From Holothuria scabra (lineage: Eukaryota; Echinodermata; Holothuroidea; Aspidochirotida; Holothuriidae), in NCBI GenBank assembly GCA_037179385.1, contig CM074179.1, forward strand, positions 28,836,046-28,900,045: 64,000 bases of DNA, read 5' to 3'. Shown here in pieces: positions 11,816-20,992 of the stretch. Made by a program: the position numbers and the translations under genes. The notes below the pieces were generated by a model. The model saw nothing but the letters and a program-made list of their open reading frames with translations. It ran no database searches and had not been told where the DNA came from. The first letter of the stretch is position 1. Every line of letters starts with the position of its first letter.

Positions 11816-12484
11816 TCTTCAATCTCTTAGGGGGAACACTCTATAAAACGGAATTAAAAACGTGCTAATGTAATTAACTCCCTTGTGACCCTTGGCTAAA
11901 TTCAGTACATATTGAATTGATGAAATTGTCCTTGTGACTGCCCGAACTCCCTGCTGTTAATTATTTTACTTCTATTCAGGGGCGTAACCAGACATTTTTC
12001 CAGGGGTGAATTTTCTAAATTTTTCAAAGTGTGAACACCATTTCTATGGGAGGTACTTTGCCGCGTGCAAAGCAGGCCGAAATTTTTTCTCTTTTTATGC
12101 ACATTTTTCAAAATATGGAGCTTGCATTGTAGCTTGAAGGGAGAGCTTGTATGGTAGCATTCCTAGCCCGTCTTTGGAATCTGTTGTGCACTAATTTCCG
12201 ACCAGGCACCAAAACGTAACTTACTCCCTGTGTACCTCTGCTCCTCCTTGATTGGTCGCCTTCTTGCAACCTTGAAAATTCAAAATCAGAGCAAAACTCA
12301 GACAGGATGCACACGTTGCCCTTCTGTGATTGGCAAATACGAAAACTTGTTTCTACTTTGGCCGCAAAGGCCTAATAAAAGCCTCTGAGCTAGCCTTTTA
12401 AAGAATAGGTCTCTCAAGAACTTTCAATTAAAGTATTAATCCCACAGCACTCTTAAAACGAGATAAAATTAGTCAGCACATAAC
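11816..12484. other. Unassigned DNA with one hAT-like left end
   Basis: The string CAGGGGCGTAACCAGAC begins near 11979 and resembles a decayed hAT terminus. A possible right end is near 13665, but flanking bases do not form a clear TSD. No gene is supported. Confidence 0.3.
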
Positions 12485-12820
12485 TTGTGTACAAGTTTCT
12501 TCGGTAATCCTGCTCATTTTGCTGAAAGCATTATCCGTCCTAAAAAGTTAAGTTCGAGAAACAGAATATTGAATCAAGAATTCCTTCCACAAAAAGGAGG
12601 AAGACTTCCCGAGCTCCCAAAAGGGGAGAAACTTCGTGCAAACTCTCGAAAGTTTCGAATGAAGTTTACAGCTTTAAAAGGCCGAGTTAAAACGGCCAAA
12701 TTTTGTCTGAAGGAGGGACGAACCGAGCACTTCCTAAACAACCTCTCCTATAGATCTCTATCGGATGAATGTAAAATAGCTCTAGTTAGGGGTGACAGTT
12801 TCTGGCTACCCCGCCCTTGA
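12485..12820 (+). CDS. Weak open reading frame, unknown
   Basis: A 111-codon frame rich in Lys and Arg with no recognised domain, signal peptide or membrane segment. It could be a fragment of an unrecognised transposon protein or chance. Neighbouring DNA is non-coding and no splice-consistent partner exon was found. Confidence 0.12.
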   Translation: MCTSFFGNPAHFAESIIRPKKLSSRNRILNQEFLPQKGGRLPELPKGEKLRANSRKFRMKFTALKGRVKTAKFCLKEGRTEHFLNNLSYRSLSDECKIALVRGDSFWLPRP

Positions 12821-13994
12821 ATCAGAGTTTCAGCCTCACAGTCCTCAAAGGACCATTTAAAAACAATGAAGATACGATATATATACTCTGTACAAAAACC
12901 AAAGACCGTAAACAAAACATGCAGTGCTAAGACACTGGCACTTAATATCGGAAAATCCGCTGATCTGTGTCAAATTTTCCGACACCACTGGTCATAGCCT
13001 TTGGGAGGGCACCTAAACTAAAATAATACCTAGTTAATTTTAGACTTAAAAGCGACGGTGAACTGGAAACAAATCACGAGGAGAATGAAGATTACTACCT
13101 CGATTTTGTCATAGAGGCGGTCTAAAAGAGAATATTCTATCGAATTAAGGCCAGGCCAAACTAAAAATCCTACTACCGATGAAGTTCAACATCTAAATAC
13201 CAAGAGCAGAATTATGTCTAGTTAAAGGTTTTAGAAACCAGACAGACCAGTACTTGAAAGTATCTGCGGTCTTCCACCCCAAAACACAAAGATGCTTCCT
13301 GTCTAATTACAAGACACAACATCCGTTAAGAACGCATAAAATTCAAAACTTGAAACAAGGGACTGCGTAGCATCACATAATGCGAATGCCTCCGCCTACC
13401 TATTTCAATTAACCAAACGTTGACATGACATCAGGCATAATATGCATTTCTCGAGAAACAAATGTGACACCTTGCAAAACAAAACGCGAGGATTTGGTGT
13501 TAGCACCCATTGTCGTTGAGCAGTGATTATATGAGCTGTATATATATTTTAGTATGCATTTTCGTGTGAAAATGACAATTGGCCCTAGAAAGCGCCAAAA
13601 CTGCATTTAAACAGAAAAAAATAGGTGTGGGAGGCGGGGTTCGTGCGCACCCCCTGAACTCGCCTCTGGCTACGGACATGCCATTCGTCCCCTTTTGGTT
13701 GACGGGCATGGGGTTACCATCATAGAAAGAATACAAACATAGCCATTTTGTAAAGATTAAAGTGAAAAGTGAAAGTGAATTCGAAAAAAGTACATTTACA
13801 AAGAACATCTTAGAGCATTTTTGCGCGAGAAAGCAATATTCTGTTGTGAATGTGACGATTTTCAAGGACTAAAATGTATTATGCATACTTATACAGTAGT
13901 AAGTTTCATACCCTGACAGCACAACGATAAAATTATAGAAAAGGAAATAATACGATTTACTTATAAACATTGTATTTAGTACGTATAATAGATA
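12821..13994. other. Unassigned non-coding DNA
   Basis: No supported gene. A G/C-rich stretch near 13612-13680 reads like a decayed hAT right end ('ctctggctacgg'). Confidence 0.3.
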
Positions 13995-14002
13995 TATAGA
14001 CC

Positions 14003-14141
14003 CATAGGCTTACGGGGATAATTTTTGTGGGGAGGGCAAGAGCATATTTTGCCCGAATAATGGCACCCTTTGTTTTGCCCGAATGAACCAACTGTTTTTG
14101 CCCGAATTGGGTGCGCGAGTGCCCCGCCTTGTACGCCTATG
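14003..14141 (+). mobile_element. 139-bp hAT-type MITE with perfect 8-bp TSD
   Basis: Both ends read CATAGGC.TAC in inverted orientation, and the element is flanked by identical TATAGACC at 13995-14002 and 14142-14149. The interior has repeated 'ttgcccgaat' strings and no coding capacity. Degenerate relatives occur at 19742-19907 and, reversed, at 41784-41842. It sits about 180 bp beyond the stop codon of the secreted-protein gene. Confidence 0.85.
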
Positions 14142-14287
14142 TATAGACCTTTATGGCAGTCCAATCACAGTTGCGATTACAATTAACTTTAAACAAAAGC
14201 TCCCTGTTCTAAGCATACAGAATTGCATACAATGAAAAACTTAACAAAACCAAAATGTGTTTTGGTATGATTACAGCACTTGTCTAT

Positions 14288-14293
14288 TTTAAT
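14288..14293 (-). terminator. Candidate poly(A) signal for the secreted-protein gene
   Basis: On the minus strand this reads ATTAAA, the commonest variant of AATAAA, about 30 bases past the stop codon. Position and sequence fit a polyadenylation signal, but a cleavage site cannot be confirmed without transcripts. Confidence 0.35.
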
Positions 14294-14321
14294 ACATGCA
14301 AAATGTACCTGAGTTGTATAA

Positions 14322-15064
14322 TCACTCCATGCAGGGGAAAACAAGTCTAATATCGAAAGTTCCTGTTTGGCTAAACCCTTCTAACGGGGTTGGGTCTCCT
14401 TCAATCAAGAGATATTCTTTCAAACACTTCGACATTTCAATGACTTTGAAAGAGCTCTCACAGGTCTCGGTGTTTGGGGTTGGAACCCAGTACTGGCAGA
14501 CATTGGTATCTTCATTCCCTATCACCGACTTGTACAACTGATTCCTGTAGACATTACAAAGGTCAACCTGAAGATCTGGGAACTGGTCACAAATGGAAAA
14601 GTCAGGGCCAGTTAGTGAGATTTGAAGTTCTCGCTCGTACTCTTGATTGTCCCCAATGGCGTCACCGCAGTGTGGTACGCATGGTACTCCATGGGTTTCC
14701 AACATCTTTAAGGAAAAGTCACCTTTTTTGAACGAGACAAACGTATGATCGTCACCGCCACAACGGAGAAGGGAATCAGCGACTTCCGGAGTGGGGAGGA
14801 TAACATTTGCTTCAATGTGATGAGCGGCCTCTTGAACAAACAGATCCATCTGTAACGTTACTCTCGTTCCATTTAGTGCAGTCAAGTATGGAATGGCAAC
14901 ACTTAAGGCTTCAATGACCGTTGATTCCGTTTGCAACTGTTCGTCTGTCAGGGCTTCATCGAACGCCACGGCGTCCATGCTTCCATATACAACCATGATG
15001 ACATGTTCGTCTTCTGCAACAGCGTGTTGGACGATCTGGTCGCTTGAGATGAACAGGTGGTCAT
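14322..15064 (-). CDS. Secreted cysteine-rich protein, exon 2 (terminal exon)
   Basis: This exon encodes residues 61-307 of a two-exon gene whose first exon is at 18937-19117. A good acceptor (tttctacacag) precedes the exon at 15065. The one base left over in exon 1 completes an Asp codon, so the frame runs on without a stop to TGA at 14322-14324. The mature part has nine cysteines (about residues 162, 189, 193, 219, 230, 250, 262, 274 and 305) and one N-glycosylation sequon (Asn125). There is no membrane segment after the signal peptide, so I infer an extracellular, disulfide-bonded protein. No family is recognised and no function is assigned. The 3872-bp intron is packed with transposons. 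An additional unseen small exon cannot be excluded. Confidence 0.7.
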
Positions 15065-15906
15065 CTGTGTAGAAATTAATTTATGTAAGTTGAGAAATAC
15101 ATCAACTGATCCCAAAATGCAAGTATAGGGTTCTCTAGATCGACGGTTTACTAGACCGAAGATTCAACATTCAGTAGGTCTGCTCCCTGCCAACATCTGG
15201 GACCCATTCGTGTTTGTCAGATGTTCCCACTCGCGACCCAACTGGGCTAGCCTTTACCAGCTAAAGCCCAGCTGGAGCCCAGCTTTAACAGGTGAAGTCG
15301 ATTTCCTGGTAAAAAAATAACCAGGATTGTGTCGTTGCTGTACCAACACGGACCCTCGTGAAATTTCACCAGACTTTTTTAGAGTGTATGAATGAGCCCC
15401 TATAACCCAAGGTTCCTCCGAAAGTGTTCAACATGAATAAATAAATAAATTCGTCAGTGTGTCAATTTGAGATTCGTCAGGGAGATTATAAAGTAGTTAC
15501 ATTTATGTCATTTTCTCAGTCTCTGAAACGGGAGAGTGCGTACGAATGCTTAGGAATGCGTGGGAGAATATGTAGTTACACAATTCCTCTCATTTAAAAA
15601 AAATAAAAAACAGAAACGTTCAAAATTATGGCGGCTTTCTTCTAAGATAGCGGGCTAAGTTGGAAAAACCCAAAATATTCGGGCCCTGGACTCACCATGA
15701 ACCAACTCTGGCTCTGGAAGAGCTCATTTGGAAAGATATATTACTATCCAGAGGCAATTTCATTGGCAATGAACTATCTACCGAGTAAATTGTGCATTGA
15801 TTTGGACGTCTTGTCTTATGATCTTACGTAGAGTCTACATTATTCAATAACGTTTTTCATTATTGCAGATTTTTCTGTCAAATAGTTCCAGAAAAAGTTA
15901 AGAAGT
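15065..15906. other. Intron sequence, no recognised repeat
   Basis: The exon-2-proximal part of the intron. A short (AATA)n-like stretch lies near 15437. No coding frame is supported. Confidence 0.4.
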
Positions 15907-15910
15907 TTAA

Positions 15911-16738
15911 GCCCCTGTCACACTATTCCGGGCACGCACTGCGTGCAACTTGCGGGTGACAATTTTTGCTGCCCGGAGCTCCCCGCAAGTAGCACGGACC
16001 TAACCGTATCTCACCCGTATCTTGCCCGTACTTGCCCGCAGGAGTGCACGGAAGTGAAATTTGCCCGCAGCCAAGTTTTGAACACGCTCAAAACTTGTTC
16101 CGGGTAAACTGCGGGTTTTTGCCCGCAGGGGTCTCCGCAGAACACCCGCAGGAGGCCCGTAGCGACCGCAAGTCACCAGCAGTTAATCCGCTTGAAGAAA
16201 GTAGGTTGGCCGTGAAGCTGTGACAATTTCGTGCAGAGTGCGTGTCAGATGCGTGCATAGGACGTGCGTTTTACGGGCAAGAAACGGTGTTGGTACTGAC
16301 AACTTGACTTCATAGTGTCAATTCTGCGGGTATAGAGCGAGGAAATTGAGGGCATGTTGCGGGCAAGTTACTGTCTCCCGGCTGGTAATCCGTGGGCTTG
16401 CGGCGGGCGAGTTGCTGGCATTCTGCGAAAACATCTGCCATGTTAATATGCTCGCAATCGGCACGCGTAAACCTCGCACATTGCAGGCAACTCCCACGCA
16501 GGTGACACGTAACTGGCAGCCCGTAAGTGTCCCTGAGCTAACACGGAACTCTCCCGCTTGTTGTACGCATTTCACACGGAGAACACGCAAAACCCACGGA
16601 AGTACCACGGGTCAAATACGCAAGTTCCACGCAAAACCCACCCAAATCTTGACATGCCCGCAGAACTTTTCCTGCTTGCAACAAAATTCTTGCCCGCAAC
16701 AAGCCCGTAGAGCCTACCCGGAATAGTGTGACAGGGGC
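15911..16738 (+). mobile_element. TTAA-target DNA transposon, non-autonomous (piggyBac/Kolobok-type)
   Basis: The ends are perfect 22-bp inverted repeats beginning GCCCCTGTCACACTATTCC. They are flanked by TTAA at 15907-15910 and 16739-16742. A TTAA duplication is characteristic of piggyBac and Kolobok elements. The 828-bp interior is unusually GC- and CpG-rich and filled with short direct and inverted copies of 'ttgcccgca', probably subterminal transposase-binding repeats. No transposase frame is visible. It lies in the intron of the secreted-protein gene. Confidence 0.85.
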
Positions 16739-16744
16739 TTAAGT

Positions 16745-18058
16745 CATAGGCGTAGGAGGCGGGGGGCTGCGGGGGCGACAGCCCCAGTGAAAAATGAGAG
16801 GGGCGGAAGCATGCTTCCGCCCCCCTCCTCGGGTCAGAAAACCCCTTTTCCATTTATGTGATATTCTAAACTCTTCTTTCTCATGAAATTCCGGGTTCTC
16901 TTCAATGCAAGCGCCAATTTGTAACTCATTTTTTCAAAAAAGTAAACTTTTCCGTGCTCGCCGACGTGCAATTCCTAATGCATAAGTGTTGTTTCATGAA
17001 TCAGTTTGATTAACCTTTTCAAGCTCTGGAAATAAAAAAATCGAAATTTGCCATTTGTGACACCAGATCTTCAAGTGACACCGGCAACTTCAGTGCTATT
17101 TTTGTAAATTTTCTTTCATAAAACTCCAAATTTTCTCCAACATAAGCTCTTGACTTTGAAATAGTTTGTCTAAAATAAACAACAAAGTTTCGGAAACTTT
17201 TAAAACTGTATTGTAGAGCTTCAGATCGTTGACCTTCAAGATAACAATATGTAACAACGATTTTCAACCGATCACCATGCAATCATTCTCAGATTTGCCA
17301 ATATAGGAAGTGCAGATTCTTCGATCAGTAATCCGCCAACCTATCAAATTTCGCTATACAAGAAACCCAGAATCCAAAAATGTCTGCAATACAAGCTCCA
17401 TGGCCACAAATATTTGCTTCAAAAGGCAACATTAGTGTCGTTTACACTTCAAAGAAAACTCGGAAATTTGGGTGCTTGCTCGTTTTCCCTGAAGAAGTCT
17501 TTTTACCTCCGTGCTGCTATGTTACTACCTACAAGCCTGAGATATGCCATTTTCGACTGTCTGAGGGGTCCGATTTTTCAAAATTTCACTCTACGCTCCG
17601 CGCCAAGTGATGGTGGCGCTCCGCTTAAATAGTCGTTTGGGCAAGACTTCAGGCAGGGAATCATTTGCCTAGCGTAAGTGCTCTCATATATGCCTTTCAC
17701 CAGTTACCTTTCAACCCTGTCAGTTGAATAGTCTGTGAGTAAATGGATTCTTTAGTAACTTGAAGAATTACAATGTTATCAAATTGTTCCTCAGTTTGCA
17801 GAGGACAAAGATATACTGCAATTGTTGTCTACTGTAGCATGGCTGGAAGAAACGAAGAATTATACCTTCTTTAGTGCCCAGTTTCATTTGAAAAAATGAT
17901 TTACAGCATACATTTAAAAAAAAATCGTTCTTCCTAGTAGAAAAAAGCGAAAAACTTAGCATGACAAATGTAACTTTTGGTCAATGGGGTAGGGTGAGGT
18001 GCATAGTCCAAAAATTGCCCCCCCCCCCCACATTCAAATTGCTTCCTACGCCACTGAG
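16745..18058 (+). mobile_element. Dispersed repeat family A, copy 2 (hAT-like)
   Basis: Collinear with 3127-4326. The left end (CATAGGCGTAGGAGGC) and inverted right end (CAGTGGCGTAGGAAGC when read on the minus strand) are a recognisable imperfect terminal repeat. No TSD was found. The left end lies immediately next to the TTAA element, separated by only two bases beyond its TSD. A perfect 24-bp palindrome centred on GCATGC lies at 16800-16823. There is no coding capacity. It is intronic. Confidence 0.6.
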
Positions 18059-18204
18059 TTTAGAGGCGATATGGAAGATAGGTCATTCAATAAAATTGTT
18101 CACCTTTCTTTTCTCAAATCCTTCCAGAAAAATTCAATTAGTGATGATTAAAGAAAATAGTTATGAATCGCCTTACTTTCGAAACCCACGAAAGTAGTTT
18201 TTCT

Positions 18205-18545
18205 AAAGCCCTCCCGACTCTCTGGAGAAGAGCCGTTCGTCAGAACCAACTAAAACTCCCTAAGGAGTTCTGCTTCCCAACAGGCGCCTAGCCAGGATTG
18301 TGTCATGTGGAGAGGGGGGGGGAGTTGGGGGCATGATATGAGGGAAAAGTCTAAGGATAGAGAGAAAAAACCGCTATTTTAGGTGTTATTTGCATTGCGA
18401 GGTTGGGTAAAGGGGGGTTCTAACCCCCCCCCCCTTCCGTGGCTACGCCATGACTGCTTCCTAAGGAAACAACGTTCAGCAACTTGAAACTAAAGTACAA
18501 CACTTAATCGACCAACATTACGGCCCTCAGACCATTTACATCATT
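18205..18545 (+). repeat. Dispersed repeat R3, copy 2, split by a MITE
   Basis: The two halves (18205-18277 and 18462-18545) align in order with 9436-9560. The interruption is the 176-bp MITE at 18278-18453, so R3 was in place before that insertion. Confidence 0.55.
18278..18453 (+). mobile_element. 176-bp hAT-type MITE with 8-bp TSD
   Basis: Identical CTGCTTCC flanks lie at 18270-18277 and 18454-18461. The ends contain GGCGCCTAGCCAGG and, inverted, GGCGTAGCCACGG. G and C runs follow each terminus. The interruption of repeat R3 independently supports the insertion. Confidence 0.8.
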
Positions 18546-18613
18546 AGTGTCATGTATGGCGCCATTCAAAGAACAGATACGTTCTACACATGATCTTAGC
18601 CAAAAACTGTTTT

Positions 18614-18815
18614 GTTTTCTCCGTTGCGGGAGGCCTGGGTTCAATTCCCAGGTCGAGTCATACCAAAGACTGTAAAAATGGAACCTTCTGCCATTGTGCG
18701 TGATACTCCGCATAAGCAATGGAGTAGGGAAAACAAGCCACAACTGCGAAAAAGACGGTGACCGACTCGACTTGAACCAATAGGTTAGAAACTGGGCGGT
18801 AAAACTCTACCTAAG
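18614..18815 (+). mobile_element. tRNA-derived SINE, copy 2 (5'-degraded)
   Basis: It matches the SINE at 7968-8209 from the B box (GGTTCAATTCC, 18638-18648) through the body, including 'caggtcgagtcatacc', 'aaaatggaacct' and 'ctccgcataagcaatgga'. The A-box half is missing or unrecognisable. The tail is only 'cctaag' rather than an expanded (CTAA)n. It lies in the intron of the secreted-protein gene, near exon 1. Confidence 0.75.
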
Positions 18816-18936
18816 TATCTTCTCCTTTTGAGGATCAACGTAAAACATTCCGGAAGTAAATGTAAATGCTTCCTCAGCCAATTTTTCGAGGAGTAGAAAT
18901 TTATAAATAGAAGGCAAATATTGATGGCACACTTAC

Positions 18937-19117
18937 CTTTATTTTGAAAGTTACTGTTGATATCGTCTAGTTTTTTCTGAAGTCTTGCTTTTTTCACTGG
19001 GAAGTAGACAAATCCACCCTCAAAGAAAACATCAGAAAGTTTTACGTCATAGTTAGGCATCGGCTCGCCGCATAACAGCACGGAAAATAACACGGCCGAA
19101 AGCAATTTCGTTTCCAT
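18937..19117 (-). CDS. Secreted cysteine-rich protein, exon 1 with signal peptide
   Basis: The ATG at 19117 (minus strand) opens 60 codons plus one base. The first ~17 residues (METKLLSAVLFSVLLCG) have a basic start, a hydrophobic core and small residues near a likely signal-peptidase site. The exon then carries a Lys-rich, possibly helical stretch and ends at a consensus donor (AAAG|GTAAGT, intron bases 18931-18936). Without splicing the frame runs into intron sequence. The phase-1 junction matches the acceptor at 15064/15065 exactly, which is the main support for joining the two exons. No promoter element is obvious upstream. Confidence 0.65.
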
Positions 19118-19741
19118 TTTGCCTCAAATTTCTGACTTCAATGAATGGCAAATGTAGTCGTCTGTAGGAATGACACTTTCATTCCTAATGCCCTCTTTTA
19201 ATACGAAATACATGAGAGACGCTGTCTTGGAAGGAGCATGCGCTATTGAAAATGCCATATACTGAAGATTGTGTTTGAGTAAAGAATAACCAATATTAAG
19301 GCGTGGCACCGGCAGATATTGACAGTGGGTGGTACATAAGAAGAATCTGATTGATATTGACAGATTTATCAATCCCTTGCAACAATTCGTCGCACAAAAT
19401 CTTTCACAGACTGTGGTCCTCGAGGCTCGAAGGTGATAAATGAATAGAGGGTTGCACGTAACGTCATCACACGCCATCACACTTCCCATTTTATGGCGTC
19501 GTCCATGCTAGCCGTCACATTAGCTTTACGCTGTAACTTCATAAATACAGTAAAGTAACCGCAGTACATGACACGTTCATCGGTGTGTACTATGTTCCAA
19601 TGCCAAACAGTTTTCACAATTTGTTGTTACAAAACATTAAGATGGGGAAGTTTCCGGTTGGGTGCCTGAATGGGGGAGGACACTACCTGTAAATTACATT
19701 TGTATAATTTGCTTGCAAATTCGGATAGGAGAAAGAAGTGC
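19118..19741. other. Upstream region of the secreted-protein gene
   Basis: This stretch contains the presumed 5' UTR and promoter of the minus-strand gene starting at 19117. I see no clear TATA box. A 121-codon minus-strand frame at 19124-19489 has no recognised domain and is not called. Confidence 0.3.
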
Positions 19742-19907
19742 ATTGGTGAAATTTGGGGGCTAATTTTTGTGAGGGGGCAAGAGCATTTTTTGCTCGAATA
19801 ATGGCACCATTCATCATGTTTTGCTCATGTTTTTTCCGGAAAGAACCACCTCTTTTTGTCCGAATAGGAAGGGCGTGTGCCCGCTCCCCTCGCCTTTACG
19901 CTTTTGA
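19742..19907 (+). mobile_element. Degenerate copy of the 14003-14141 MITE family
   Basis: Shared strings with the 139-bp MITE include 'ctaatttttgtg', 'ggcaagagcat', 'cgaataatggcacc' and 'tttttg.ccgaat'. The copy is longer because of small internal duplications. No TSD was recognised. Confidence 0.6.
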
Positions 19908-20082
19908 CGAAGTGGGTTGCCGCGATTCGACGTGGAAGTGGCCATCAGCTTTACAGTACCTACTTATGCTACTGGGCCATACACTGCACAGTTCGTGCCG
20001 AGGGAGCCATCTGAAGTCTTAGCTCTACCCAATTATATAGGCCATAAAGTTACTTTAGTAAAAGAGCTAATTAACCCATTAA

Positions 20083-20656
20083 AGGCATGTTCTGGAGACA
20101 AAATTCGTTAACTTCAAAATAAGCAGAAAAATTTTCTCTTTCAAATGGTGAAAACTGCATTTCAATAGCTTATAGCATTTGGAAGATACAAATTTTTAAA
20201 ATACTGCAAATTTTTCTTGGGATTTGATGCATCATGGGAAATCTGTGATGTCATTGTGGCACATTAATTTGACGTTGCATTCAATTTATTTATAATTATG
20301 ATGCCGCTGCAGACAATATCAAGGAACATTGTTGGTTGCGCTCTACATATGTTGAAGGGTAATGCTAGATTTACAGGAAAAGATATTCAAACATTCCAGC
20401 AGTATCAAATTTCAAGGACAAACAGGGTGTTAAATTATAAAGAAAAACAAAATGAATTTGAAGCAATGTGCCCACATTACATAACTTTCTGTGGCTTTGT
20501 TGAAGAGCAGAGGTATTTTTTATCAGATATAACCAATCTTTAAAGTGAGATATCTTGAGCTAGGAAAATGGTATTGTGATAGGGTTTGAAGGGCATGGTG
20601 TGGAATATTTTTGTTTTTCTTACAAGACAAAGGCAAAAAGCCACTAGAACATGCCT
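20083..20656 (+). mobile_element. 574-bp TTAA-target MITE
   Basis: The ends AGGCATGTTCTGG and, inverted, AGGCATGTTCTAG are flanked by TTAA at 20079-20082 and 20657-20660. That fits a Kolobok or piggyBac-type non-autonomous element. The 81-codon frame inside it (20298-20543) has no recognised domain. Confidence 0.75.
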
Positions 20657-20694
20657 TTAAGCAAAAAAGATTACCTGTTATAAGCCTGCTGAGC

Positions 20695-20878
20695 CAGGAC
20701 CGTAGCCAAGGGTGGGAGGGCTCGGGACAAAAACCTCCTAAAAATATTTTCGCCCCCTAAGGACTTTGAAGCTTGCTATTGACTTGGTACATTTGTACAC
20801 ATTTTGCCCCCTAAAAATTCTTTCCACTGGAAATGTGTTGGCACTCTTCGGTGCCTCGTCTGGCTACGTACGGGCCGG
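20695..20878 (+). mobile_element. 184-bp hAT-type MITE, likely
   Basis: Near-identical 8-bp flanks (TGCTGAGC at 20687-20694 and TGCTGAAC at 20879-20886) bracket a sequence whose ends both contain CCGTAGCC or its CGTAGCCAGAC relative in inverted orientation. The interior repeats 'gccccctaa'. Confidence 0.6.
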
Positions 20879-20992
20879 TGCTGAACATTTCAATCAGAAT
20901 TGGGTTGTACCATTCATACACTGGGCGGCGCTTCAATGTGGCAGTCATTTGGGAGTCGTATTGGGTCCTCGGTTCATTCGACTAGTTCACGT

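Noticed and set aside
11979..13670. One hAT element from CAGGGGCGTAACCAG to ctctggctacgg
   Set aside because: The ends resemble each other, but the flanking 8-mers do not match and no other copy supports the pairing.
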